NCBI RefSeq assembly: GCF_006385575.1
Contig: NZ_CP041040.1
Location: 868,001 to 932,000 of the forward strand
DNA: 64,000 nt
Direction: 5' to 3'
DNA from: Microbacterium foliorum
Lineage (GTDB): Bacteria > Actinomycetota > Actinomycetes > Actinomycetales > Microbacteriaceae
Shown one piece after another: positions 27,056 through 37,184 of this stretch. Below the pieces are notes generated by a model. That model searched no databases and had not been told where the DNA came from. It saw only the letters and a program-made list of their open reading frames with translations. The position numbers and the translations under genes were made by a program. Numbering within the stretch: the first letter of the stretch is position 1; each line of letters begins with the position of its first letter.

Positions 27056-27157
27056 GGTGCCATTCTCCACGGCCCTCGCACGCGCAGCCTGTCCCTGGCA
27101 GTGCTAGTCGCGAGAGGGGACTGGCTGCCCCATACCGCGGGGCGGAGGCTGAGGACC

Positions 27158-28573
27158 GTGACTCATACCGACTCGACTCTCTCCGCCACGACGCCGCAGA
27201 CGACTGATCGCTTCACCCCGGCGCAGACGCTCGCCATGGGCGTCCTTCTGACGGCGAACTTCACTCTCGCCGTCGACTTCTCTATCCTCAATGTCGCGCT
27301 GCCGCCGATCGGGCGAGAGCTCGGCTTCGACACGGCGTCGCTGCAGTGGATCGTGACCGCTTTCGCGATCTGCGCCGCGTCGTTCACCCTGTTCTTCGGG
27401 CGGGTGGCCGACCCGCTCGGGCGGAAGCGGCTGTTCCTGGCCGGGCTCGTGCTGCTCGGTGCGGCGTCGGTCGTCGGCGGACTCGCCACCACACCGGGCG
27501 TGCTGCTGGCCGCTCGTGTCGGTCAGGGGATCGCCACGGCGATGGTCACCCCGGCGGCTCTCGCGCTGATGACCACCATGTTCCCCGAGGGACGGGCACG
27601 CTCGCGGGCGCTCGGGCTCAACGGGGCACTCATGGCAGCGGGGTTCACGTCGGGAGCGGTGCTCGGAGGGCTGCTCACCGGAGGCGTCTCGTGGCGCTGG
27701 GCGTTCTTCATCAACGTCGCGGTGGCCGCTGCAGCCCTGCTCGTCGGGGCCTTCGTGCTTCACGAGCCGAGGCGCGTCGCACGGGCTCGCCTCGATGTCG
27801 TCGGCGCCGTCACCGTGACAGCCGCTCTCGTCGCGCTCGTCTTCGGCATCGACTCCGCGGGGCGCGTCGGCTGGGGCGACCCGGGCACCTGGGCGCCGCT
27901 CGGTGTCTCCGCGGCGTTCTTCGTGGTGTTCGCGCTCGCCGAGAGGCGGGCGACCGAACCGCTCATCGCCCCGTCGCTGCTGAGGAGCACGCAGATCGCG
28001 TGGGGCAACCTCGCCGGCCTCCTCGCGTTCGCGACCGAGACGTCGCTCGTTTTCCTGCTGACCATCTATCTGCAGGAGATCCTCGGGTACACCCCGATAG
28101 CGGCCGGGCTGATGCTGGGAGTGCTCGGTCTCGGCACCGTGCTCGGCGGCCTCCTCGCGCCCCGCGTCATCGGCAGGGTCGGATCGTCGCGTGCGATCGT
28201 CGTCGGATTGATCGTCCAGGCCGCCGCCACCTTCCCGCTGGCCTTCGCTTCCGAAGAGCAGGCCTGGGCGATTCCGCTGCTGATTCTGACTTTCCTCGGC
28301 GGCGTGGCGAATCTCGTCGCGATCGTCGGCTACGTCGTGACGGCGACGGGGTCGGTTCCCTCGGAACAGCAGGGGCTGGCGACCGGTCTCGTCACGATGA
28401 GCCAGCAGGTGGGCATCGCACTGGGCACACCGGTGATGGCAGCAGTGGTCGCGGCATTCGCCGGTGCCGGCCTTCTCGCCGGGCTGCAGGCGGCGATCGG
28501 CCTCAACGCGGTGATGGCGCTCTCGACCGCGCTCCTCGTCGCCGTCGTCCTCAGAAGTCCGCGAAGCCGCTGA
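27158..28573 (+). CDS. MFS transporter, DHA2 (EmrB/QacA) family
   Basis: 471 residues, about 14 membrane helices. Helix-1 signature LAVDFSILNVALPPIGREL, motif A GRVADPLGRKRLFL between helices 2 and 3, and motif C-like GLNGALMAAGFTSGAVLGG in helix 5 mark a drug:H+ antiporter. The last helices show the QQVGIALGTPVMAAVVA segment typical of this group. GTG 27158 has GAGG close upstream. The divergent XRE/MmyB-like regulator at 26180-27055 is its likely repressor. Substrate unknown. Confidence 0.88.
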   Translation: MTHTDSTLSATTPQTTDRFTPAQTLAMGVLLTANFTLAVDFSILNVALPPIGRELGFDTASLQWIVTAFAICAASFTLFFGRVADPLGRKRLFLAGLVLLGAASVVGGLATTPGVLLAARVGQGIATAMVTPAALALMTTMFPEGRARSRALGLNGALMAAGFTSGAVLGGLLTGGVSWRWAFFINVAVAAAALLVGAFVLHEPRRVARARLDVVGAVTVTAALVALVFGIDSAGRVGWGDPGTWAPLGVSAAFFVVFALAERRATEPLIAPSLLRSTQIAWGNLAGLLAFATETSLVFLLTIYLQEILGYTPIAAGLMLGVLGLGTVLGGLLAPRVIGRVGSSRAIVVGLIVQAAATFPLAFASEEQAWAIPLLILTFLGGVANLVAIVGYVVTATGSVPSEQQGLATGLVTMSQQVGIALGTPVMAAVVAAFAGAGLLAGLQAAIGLNAVMALSTALLVAVVLRSPRSR

Positions 28574-28615
28574 ACGGCCGGGGATGCGCCACCTTTGCAT
28601 CGATTCCCGCCAATG

Positions 28616-28642
28616 TCCGACCGGCGGCTGCTGCTGGTCGGA
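28616..28642 (+). terminator. Possible terminator after the MFS gene
   Basis: TCCGACC (28616-28622) and GGTCGGA (28636-28642) form a 7-bp stem with a 13-base loop, 43 bases after the MFS stop and just before the rarD promoter. No T-tract follows. Confidence 0.35.
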
Positions 28643-28661
28643 TGCCGCTCGGCGACGGGCG

Positions 28662-28674
28662 TAGGGTTGTGCGG
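28662..28674 (+). promoter_or_regulatory. Leaderless -10 box of rarD
   Basis: TAGGGT (28662-28667) ends six bases before GTG 28674, with no ribosome site. Confidence 0.55.
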
Positions 28675-29612
28675 TGACCCCGACGAACGCCGCATCCCGA
28701 GCCACTCGGACAGCGGGAGTCGCGTACGCCGGGGGCGCGTACCTGCTCTGGGGCGTGCTGCCCCTCTACTTCCTGCTGCTCACGCCGACGGGGCCGTGGG
28801 AGGTGGTCGCGTGGCGGGTGCTGCTGTCGCTCGTCTTCTGTCTGCTGCTTCTCACCGTGACGCGCGGCTGGGCGGCGTTCGGTGCGATCATCCGGCAGCC
28901 GGGGCTGCTGGCATGGACCGCTCTGGCCGGCGTCCTGATCTACGTCAACTGGCAGGTGTTCCTCATCGGCACCCTCTCGGGGCACATCGTCGAGACCAGC
29001 CTCGGGTACTTCATCAACCCGATCACCACGGTGCTGCTCGGAGTGTTCGTGCTCAAGGAGCGCATCCGCAGGCTGCAGTGGGCTGCGATCGGCATCGCCG
29101 CGGTCGCCGTGATCGTGATCGTCCTCTTCTACGGCTCGTTCCCGTGGATCGCCCTGTCGCTGACTGCCTCGTTCGGCGTCTACGGGCTCATCAAGAAGAA
29201 GATCGGCCCCGCGGTCGATGCGATCAGCGGTCTCACCCTCGAGTCGTTCTGGCTGATCCCGATCGCCGTCGTGCAGCTGATGCTCGTCGCCGCCACCCCT
29301 GAAGGACTCACGATGGGCTCCCACGGCGTCTGGCATGCGGTGCTGCTCGGCTTCGCGGGAGTGGCGACGGCGGTGCCGCTGCTGCTCTTCGCCGCCGGCA
29401 CCAGACGCGTCAACCTGACCGTCATCGGGATGATCCAGTTCGTCACGCCCGTCATGCAGTTCATCATCGGCGCGGTGGTGCTCGGCGAGCCGATGCCGCC
29501 CGAGCGCTGGGCGGGGTTCATCATCGTCTGGATCGCGATCGGCGTCTTCGTCGTCGACCTCCTGCTCGCGATGCGGCGCGGTGGACGCGTGAACGTGGTT
29601 CGTACGACCTGA
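28674..29612 (+). CDS. rarD: RarD-type EamA/DMT permease
   Basis: 312 residues with about ten membrane helices, the EamA duplicated five-helix layout. GVAYAGGAYLLWGVLPLYF in helix 1, WRVLLSLVFCLLLL in helix 2, the NWQVFLIGTLSGHIVETSLGYF segment (cited in part) with GYFINPI, and the C-terminal PVMQFIIGAVVLGEPMP are characteristic of RarD, first named from a chloramphenicol-sensitivity locus. Its substrate is not firmly known. Single gene with its own promoter. Confidence 0.88.
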   Translation: MTPTNAASRATRTAGVAYAGGAYLLWGVLPLYFLLLTPTGPWEVVAWRVLLSLVFCLLLLTVTRGWAAFGAIIRQPGLLAWTALAGVLIYVNWQVFLIGTLSGHIVETSLGYFINPITTVLLGVFVLKERIRRLQWAAIGIAAVAVIVIVLFYGSFPWIALSLTASFGVYGLIKKKIGPAVDAISGLTLESFWLIPIAVVQLMLVAATPEGLTMGSHGVWHAVLLGFAGVATAVPLLLFAAGTRRVNLTVIGMIQFVTPVMQFIIGAVVLGEPMPPERWAGFIIVWIAIGVFVVDLLLAMRRGGRVNVVRTT

Positions 29613-29755
29613 CCCGCTCGGCGCGTTATCCATCCGAGACCGTTCTGTATCACACCGTTAACGCATCGCAACAATTGAGTGACATCGCCGCGTATACGTT
29701 TGTTGCACTGGGACGGCGCTCGAGTCGTTCCGCTTCATCGAAAGCAAGGAGCAAC

Positions 29756-31021
29756 ATGAGCGTCTTCACCAGCTCGCGTGCCGTCAAGGTCCTCGGCGGC
29801 ATCGCCGTCGCCAGCATCAGCGCCATCGTTCTCGCCGGATGCACGGGGGCTGCGACCGACTCAGAGTCGGAGGCCCCTTCGTCCGAAGAGCGACAGGAGC
29901 TCACCCTCAACATCGGCACGGTTCTGCCGCAGACCGGAGCACTCGCGTTCCTCGGCCCGCCCGAGGAGGCCGGAGTGGGTCTCGCTGCAGCGGAGATCAA
30001 CGAGGCCGCGAAGGGCATCACCATCGACGTCGAATACGGCGACTCCGGCGACCCCGACAACAAGGCGTACGAGACCACGGTCCCTCGTCTGCTGGGCAAT
30101 GACGTCCAGGCACTGATCGGTGCGGCATCCTCCGGTGTGACCAAGCTCTTCCTCGACCAGGCGGTCGGAGCCGGCGTGATCACCTTCTCGCCTGCGAACA
30201 CCTCGCCGGACTTCACCGACTGGGATGACAACGGCCTGTACTGGCGCACCGCCCCGAGCGACCTGCTCCAGGGCGAGGTGCTCGGCAACCTGATCGCCGA
30301 GGACGGCCATCAGTCGATCGGCATCATCTACCTGAACGACGCCTACGGCAACGGCCTCGAGTCGGCGCTCACGGAGACCTTCGAGGGTACGGGCGGCGAG
30401 GTCGTCGCATCCGAGTCGTACAACGCGGGAGACACCAACTTCAGCGCTCAGGTGTCGACGATCATGGCGCAGAACCCTGACGCCATCGCGGTGATCGGCT
30501 TCGAGGAGACGTCGACCATCGTTCCGTCGTTCGTGAACAGCGGCTTCGACGGCGCGAACTTCTACTTCGTCGACGGCAACACCTCCCAGTGGGGTGACAC
30601 GATGCCGGTCTCCATCGAAGGCTCGAAGGGCACGCAGCCCGGACCGGTTCTCGCGGACGACTTCCAGGACCGCCTGAAGGCGCAGTGGCTCGAGCAGGGC
30701 GACGGCGCTGAACTCGCCGACTTCAACTACGCCGGCGAGTCGTATGACGCCGTCGTGCTGCTGGCACTCGCGTCTCTCGCTGCGAACTCCAACGAACCCG
30801 CAGACATCGCAGCAAGCCTGCAGGAGGTCTCCGGCGGTTCGGGTGATGGCGAGAAGTGCGAGTCCTTCACGGACTGCGCAGACATCATCCTCGACGGCGG
30901 AGTGGCCGACTACGACGGCTACTCCGGTGGCGTCGCGTTCGACGACGCAGGCGACCCGACCGAAGCGACCATCGGCGTCTTCCAGTACGGTGCAGACAAC
31001 ATGCACAGCCGCCTCGACTGA
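29756..31021 (+). CDS. Branched-chain-amino-acid-type ABC substrate-binding lipoprotein
   Basis: 421 residues. Signal peptide with lipobox VLAGC (Cys29) anchors it outside. The body is a periplasmic-binding fold of the Leu/Ile/Val (LivJ) class: IGTVLPQTGALAFLGPPEEA at the start, then VQALIGAASSGVTKLF, SPANTSPDFTD, IGIIYLNDAYGNGLES and a hinge region. An AAGGAG site lies 5 bases before ATG 29756. The transport genes livH-M-G-F are convergent just downstream rather than in the same operon, yet it is the only binding protein of this class here and is probably their partner. Ligand (amino acid, amide or urea) cannot be fixed. Confidence 0.9.
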   Translation: MSVFTSSRAVKVLGGIAVASISAIVLAGCTGAATDSESEAPSSEERQELTLNIGTVLPQTGALAFLGPPEEAGVGLAAAEINEAAKGITIDVEYGDSGDPDNKAYETTVPRLLGNDVQALIGAASSGVTKLFLDQAVGAGVITFSPANTSPDFTDWDDNGLYWRTAPSDLLQGEVLGNLIAEDGHQSIGIIYLNDAYGNGLESALTETFEGTGGEVVASESYNAGDTNFSAQVSTIMAQNPDAIAVIGFEETSTIVPSFVNSGFDGANFYFVDGNTSQWGDTMPVSIEGSKGTQPGPVLADDFQDRLKAQWLEQGDGAELADFNYAGESYDAVVLLALASLAANSNEPADIAASLQEVSGGSGDGEKCESFTDCADIILDGGVADYDGYSGGVAFDDAGDPTEATIGVFQYGADNMHSRLD

Positions 31022-31036
31022 GCGAACTGTGAAACG

Positions 31037-31065
31037 AGGGACCCCCGGCATCGCCGGGGGTCCCT
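31037..31065 (+). terminator. Terminator of the binding-protein gene
   Basis: Perfect 13-bp stem AGGGACCCCCGGC (31037-31049), 3-base loop, complement 31053-31065, followed by TCTTC. It starts 16 bases after the stop codon. Confidence 0.88.
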
Positions 31066-31126
31066 TCTTCGTCCGTGACGTGGATACGAAGACACCCAGA
31101 GACCAAGACGCAAGAAGACAGGACGA

Positions 31127-31156
31127 AGGGGGCGGATGCCGAAGCATCCGCCCCCT
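31127..31156 (-). terminator. Terminator of the liv operon
   Basis: Perfect 13-bp stem AGGGGGCGGATGC (31127-31139) with a 4-base loop (TTCG on the minus strand) and complement 31144-31156, 15 bases beyond the livF stop. TTCG is an especially stable tetraloop. Confidence 0.85.
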
Positions 31157-31170
31157 GTTCGAGTGCGCTG

Positions 31171-31944
31171 TCAGTCCTGGCCGAGTGTGCCGAGGTAAAG
31201 GCCGATCACCTTGGGGTCATTCAGCAGATCGCGTCCCGTTCCCTCGTACGCCACGCGCCCCTGGTCGAGCACGTAGCCGCGGTCGCAGATCTGAAGGCAA
31301 CGGCGAGCGTTCTGCTCGACCATGATGGTCGTGACGCCGGCCTTGTTGATGTCGGAGACGCGGATGAAGGCGTCGTCCTGACGGACGGGGGAGAGGCCGG
31401 CGCTGGGCTCGTCGAGCAGCAGCACGGCCGGATCCATCATCAATGCGCGACTCATCGCCACCATCTGGCGCTCACCTCCGGAGAGCGATCCCGCACGCTG
31501 CTTGAGCCGCTTGCCGAGCTCGGCGAAGATGCCGGTCACGAACTCGAGGCGCTCGTTGTACGCTTTCGGCCTCTGGAAGAGCCCCATCTGCAGGTTCTCC
31601 TCGATCGTGAGCGAGGGGAAGACGTTGTTCGTCTGCGGGACGAATCCCACTCCGCGCTGCACGAGCTTGTCGGACTTCAGCCCGACGATGCTCTCTCCGT
31701 TCACCGAGATGCTGCCGGCGCGAACCTTGACCATGCCGAAGATCGACTTCAGAAGGGTCGATTTGCCGGCACCGTTGGGCCCGATGATGCCGATCAACTC
31801 GCCTTTGTGGGCGGTGAGGTTTGAGCCGTTGATGATGTTGATGCCGGGCAGGTACCCGGCGTCGAGGTCGGTCACCTGGACGACGACCCGATCGGTGCGC
31901 GCTGCTTCGTCTTCGACAGCGCCGGTGAGGGAGCTCGGGGTCAC
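31171..31944 (-). CDS. livF: Branched-chain amino acid ABC transporter ATP-binding protein LivF
   Basis: 257 residues. ATPase subunit of a Liv-type importer. Walker A IGPNGAGKSTLLKSIFGM, signature LSGGERQMVAMSRAL, Walker B AVLLLDEPSAGLSP and the H-loop position filled by Gln in VEQNARRCLQI, all typical of LivF. GYLPGINIINGSNLTAHKGE matches the LivF N-terminal strand. GTG 31944 overlaps the livG stop. Last gene of the operon, ended by the stem at 31127-31156. Confidence 0.95.
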   Translation of the reverse strand: MTPSSLTGAVEDEAARTDRVVVQVTDLDAGYLPGINIINGSNLTAHKGELIGIIGPNGAGKSTLLKSIFGMVKVRAGSISVNGESIVGLKSDKLVQRGVGFVPQTNNVFPSLTIEENLQMGLFQRPKAYNERLEFVTGIFAELGKRLKQRAGSLSGGERQMVAMSRALMMDPAVLLLDEPSAGLSPVRQDDAFIRVSDINKAGVTTIMVEQNARRCLQICDRGYVLDQGRVAYEGTGRDLLNDPKVIGLYLGTLGQD

Positions 31945-32957
31945 TTCTTCTCCTCCTCCTCGGGAGCGGCCGCGGCCGCCTCCTCGATCTTGATCTCTTC
32001 CAGGAGTTCGGCCGCTGACGCATCCAGCTCGCCGTCGACCCGACCCGTGACGACGCCGAGATCGACGTCCTGATGGGCCCCCAGGTACGCGTCGATGACC
32101 GACTGGTCCTGCATGACGGTGTCGGGGGGACCTTCGGCGACGATCCGTCCCTCAGCCATGACGACCACCCAGTCCGCGATGTGGCGAACCATGTGCATGT
32201 CGTGCTCCACGAACAGCACAGTCATGCCGAGTTCTTTGAGATCGAGGATGTGATCGAGAAGCGACTGGGTGAGCGCAGGGTTCACTCCGGCCATCGGCTC
32301 GTCCAGCATCACCAGCGTCGGATCGCTCATGAGAGCGCGGGCCATCTCGAGCAGCTTCCGCTGACCTCCGGAGAGCGATGCGGCATAGTCATCAGCCTTC
32401 GCGTCGAGCTTGAAGCGCACGAGAAGGTCGCGTGCCTTCGCCTCGATCTCCGTCTCCTGGCCACGCCAGATGAACGGCAGCATGCTCGCCCAGAACTTCT
32501 CGCCCTTCTGGCCGGTCGACCCGAGCTTCATGTTCTCCAGCACGGTCAGAAGCGACAGCGCCTTGGTGAGTTGGAAGGTCCGGACCTGCCCCATCTGCGC
32601 GACCTTGAACGAGGGGATGCCGCTGAGCTGACGTCCGTCGAAGCTCCACGTCCCCGAGTTGGGCTTGTCGAATCCGCAGAGCAGGTTGAAGAGAGTGGTC
32701 TTGCCTGCTCCGTTGGGTCCGATCAGAGCCGTGATGGCTCCGCGGGGTATCTCGAGGTGCTCGACGTCGACGGCGGTGAGGCCGCCGAAGCGTCGAGTCA
32801 CGTTATCGGCGATCATGATCGGATCGTTCTTGGGGACGCCGGGGACGTTGTCGCCCGTGGCGAGGCCCGTGGTCTTCGGTCGCGAGATGCTCCCCGTCGC
32901 CGGGGGCACGCCGACGGAGTCGGAATCCCCTGCAGGAGATGCGCTGTTACTTGACAA
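31941..32957 (-). CDS. livG: Branched-chain amino acid ABC transporter ATP-binding protein LivG
   Basis: 338 residues, longer than usual because of a Ser/Pro-rich head (1-45) and an acidic tail rich in Glu, Ala and Lys. The core carries RRFGGLTAVDVEHLEI, Walker A LIGPNGAGKTTLFNLLCGF, signature LSGGQRKLLEMARAL, Walker B TLVMLDEPMAGVNP and the H-loop LFVEHDMHMV. The TTG at 32957 is chosen because AGGGAG lies 8 bases upstream; it overlaps the end of livM by 11 bases. Without that head the core would start near Met48. Confidence 0.93.
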   Translation of the reverse strand: MSSNSASPAGDSDSVGVPPATGSISRPKTTGLATGDNVPGVPKNDPIMIADNVTRRFGGLTAVDVEHLEIPRGAITALIGPNGAGKTTLFNLLCGFDKPNSGTWSFDGRQLSGIPSFKVAQMGQVRTFQLTKALSLLTVLENMKLGSTGQKGEKFWASMLPFIWRGQETEIEAKARDLLVRFKLDAKADDYAASLSGGQRKLLEMARALMSDPTLVMLDEPMAGVNPALTQSLLDHILDLKELGMTVLFVEHDMHMVRHIADWVVVMAEGRIVAEGPPDTVMQDQSVIDAYLGAHQDVDLGVVTGRVDGELDASAAELLEEIKIEEAAAAAPEEEEKK

Positions 32958-33924
32958 AGGTCAGCTCCCTCTTGTTTCCGAGAATGCCCTGCGGTCGGAA
33001 GATGACCAACAGCATCAGTGCGACGCCGACGAACACGAATCGCAGCGTCCCCGCCTGGATCGGCGAGATCGGCAGAATGCCCTGCTCGGCGAGCGCGGGA
33101 AGGACACTGTCGAGGAAGGCCATGATGACCCAGAAGAGAATGGATCCGAGAACGGGACCGAACACGGTCGCCGCGCCTCCGAGCAGAAGGATGGTCCACA
33201 CGAAGAACGTGAGGCTCGTCGTGTACGTCGCCGGGACGACCGCCGAGGGAAGCGCGAAGACGACGCCGCCGAGAGCCCCGAAGATCCCGCCGAGCGTGAG
33301 TGCCTGCATCTTGTATCCGAAGACGTTCTTGCCGAGCGAGCGCACGGCATCCTCGTCCTCTCGGATGCTCTTCAGCACGCGACCCCAGGGGCTTCGCATC
33401 AGTGACCACACCATGAACACCGCGATCGCCAGCAGGATCAGGCCGAAGACGCGCACCCAGAGATCATTCGCGGTGTACGTCCACGGACCGAAGCCGTATG
33501 TGCCCTCGGGGAAGGGGTTCGCCGCGCGGAACCCCGCGTGGTACCCGCCGAGGCCGTCCGCGGAGTTGGTGTACTCGTCGAACACCGTGGTGGTGAACAG
33601 GAGCCGCACGATCTCGGCCGCCGCGATCGTCACGATGGCGAGATAGTCGGCGCGGAGTCGCAGTGTGGGTATTCCGAGGATCACGGCGAAGACCATCGCC
33701 ATGACCATGCCGATGATGATTCCGAGCCACCAGGGCAGCCCGAACGAGATGATCGAGATCGCGTAGCTGTATGCGCCGATCGCCATGAAGCCCGCCATGC
33801 CGAAGTTCAGCAGGCCCGCGTAGCCGAAGTGCACCGCGAGTCCCGTCGCCGCGAGCGCGTAGGCGATCGTCGTCGGGCTGAAGAGCCAGCCGGCGGTGTT
33901 GTTGAGAATTCCTCCCCAATCCAT
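32947..33924 (-). CDS. livM: Branched-chain amino acid ABC transporter permease LivM
   Basis: 325 residues, about ten hydrophobic segments. The LivM-type signature NFGMAGFMAIGAYSYAI is near the N-terminus, and the cytosolic coupling loop RSPWGRVLKSIREDEDAVRSLGKN holds the EAA-like contact to the ATPases (cited in part). It ends VIFRPQGILGNKRELTF, as LivM proteins do. ATG 33924 lies 8 bases after livH. Membrane partner of LivH. Confidence 0.94.
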   Translation of the reverse strand: MDWGGILNNTAGWLFSPTTIAYALAATGLAVHFGYAGLLNFGMAGFMAIGAYSYAISIISFGLPWWLGIIIGMVMAMVFAVILGIPTLRLRADYLAIVTIAAAEIVRLLFTTTVFDEYTNSADGLGGYHAGFRAANPFPEGTYGFGPWTYTANDLWVRVFGLILLAIAVFMVWSLMRSPWGRVLKSIREDEDAVRSLGKNVFGYKMQALTLGGIFGALGGVVFALPSAVVPATYTTSLTFFVWTILLLGGAATVFGPVLGSILFWVIMAFLDSVLPALAEQGILPISPIQAGTLRFVFVGVALMLLVIFRPQGILGNKRELTFVK

Positions 33925-33932
33925 GTCGCTCC

Positions 33933-35258
33933 CTAACCGAGTCTCTCTTTACGGCCCAGGATTCCCTGAGGCCTCACGAGCAGAATGAGGATGAGCACCG
34001 CGAGGGCACCCACGTACTTGAGGTCGGACGGTAGCCACAGAGTGGAGACCTCGACGAGGAGTCCGACGATGATCGCACCGACCAGCGCTCCGAACGCCGT
34101 GCCGAGACCACCGAGCGTCACCGCCGCGAAGATGAGCAGCAGGATATGCACGCCCATGTCCCAGCGCACTCCCGGTCGGAAGTAGCCCCAGAGGATGCCA
34201 CCGAGTGCAGCGAGCGACGCGGACAGCATCCAGACGATCCGCACGACGCGATCGACGTCGATGCCCGACGCCGCCGCGAGACCGGGGTTGTCCGAGATCG
34301 CTCTGGTCGCCTTGCCCACTCGGGTCTTCACCAGCCAGAAGGCGACACCGACGAGGACGACGATGCTGATTCCCATCGACATCATGCTGACAGGGGAGAG
34401 CCGGATGGCCCCGAGGATCTGGATCTTCGGGGAATCCGCTCCGGGGAGCTGCGTGGTGGATCCGCCGAGGAAGAACTGGAACGTGTAGCGGATGGCGAGG
34501 GAGAGCCCGATGCTCACGATCATCAGCGGAACGAGGCCGATGCCCTTGCGACGGAGTGGACGCCAGAGACCGGCGTCCAACGCCCATCCGAATGCCGCGC
34601 CGACCACGACGACCACCGGAATCGTCAGCCACATCGGCACGGCGAAGGTGACACCCACCAGTACGGCCATGATCGCGCCGAAGGTGACCATCTCGGCGTG
34701 TGCGAAGTTCGTGAGACCTGTCGTTCCGTAGATGAGCGAGACGCCGATCGCGGCCAGAGCGAGGAGCAGACCGAAGTTCAGCCCGTTGATGATGCGTTCG
34801 ACCACCTGGTCGGCGAACGACGTCGTCTCACGGACTCCCTCTCCGAGGAAGAGGTTGATCACCTTCGACCCGGTGAGTCCGAACTCGACCTCCTGAGACG
34901 CGGACTCGCCTTCGACGATCACGCCGTCCGGCAGTGTGGACTCGTCCACAGTGAGGGTGTATGCCTCCTTCTCAGGCACGTAGAGACGCCAGCGCCCGTC
35001 GGCGTCGGTCACGGTCTCGGCGTCGAAACCGTTGCCTTCGATCGTCACGGTGACGTCCGGTATGGGAGCGTCGTCGAGCGTGATCACGCCCGAGAAGTAG
35101 AAGTCCGTCTGTTCCTGGTCGCTGCCAGGAACGTCCGGTGCGGAAGCATGCGCTCCGCTCGGCGCACCGAACAGCACCATCACGGCTGCGAGGAGAAGAC
35201 CGACGAGAGTCGCCGCCCAAGGGGCCACGCGTCTCGTGGTCGAGAAGGTCGGACTCAC
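33933..35258 (-). CDS. livH: LivH permease with fused extracytoplasmic beta-domain
   Basis: About 441 residues, some 150 more than ordinary LivH. A signal-like helix (about 14-37, ending GAPSGAHASA) is followed by an outside domain of about 80 residues: FYFSGVITLDDAPIPDVTVTI, TVTDADGRWRLYVPEKEAY, resembling carboxypeptidase-regulatory-like beta folds (each cited in part). The LivH core starts near residue 150 with INGLNFGLLLALAAIGVSLI, GLTNFAHAEMVTFGA and ends LLVRPQGILGRKERLG. GTG 35258 is preferred since GGAGG lies 4 bases before it; ATG 35279 upstream lacks a ribosome site. First gene of the liv operon. Confidence 0.9.
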   Translation of the reverse strand: MSPTFSTTRRVAPWAATLVGLLLAAVMVLFGAPSGAHASAPDVPGSDQEQTDFYFSGVITLDDAPIPDVTVTIEGNGFDAETVTDADGRWRLYVPEKEAYTLTVDESTLPDGVIVEGESASQEVEFGLTGSKVINLFLGEGVRETTSFADQVVERIINGLNFGLLLALAAIGVSLIYGTTGLTNFAHAEMVTFGAIMAVLVGVTFAVPMWLTIPVVVVVGAAFGWALDAGLWRPLRRKGIGLVPLMIVSIGLSLAIRYTFQFFLGGSTTQLPGADSPKIQILGAIRLSPVSMMSMGISIVVLVGVAFWLVKTRVGKATRAISDNPGLAAASGIDVDRVVRIVWMLSASLAALGGILWGYFRPGVRWDMGVHILLLIFAAVTLGGLGTAFGALVGAIIVGLLVEVSTLWLPSDLKYVGALAVLILILLVRPQGILGRKERLG

Positions 35259-37005
<1,747 letters not shown>

Positions 37006-37016
37006 GACAGAGACAG

Positions 37017-37052
37017 ACAGAGGGCCGGATGCGACAGCATCCGGCCCTCTGT
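37017..37052 (+). terminator. Terminator of guaB
   Basis: Perfect 16-bp stem ACAGAGGGCCGGATGC (37017-37032), loop GACA, complement 37037-37052, 11 bases after the guaB stop. The loop-proximal CGGATGC/GCATCCG core is shared with the stems at 26108-26142 and 31127-31156. Confidence 0.88.
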
Positions 37053-37184
37053 CGTGCTGCGCGGTCGATGCGGTCTATTGGTATGCCAGTATTTAGAGAC
37101 ACCCGCTCGACTTCCCCTCGAGCTCTCCGCGCGAAGGGCGCAGGGAGTGACATGCCGGACGCTGATCGGCAGGGGACTTCCCCA

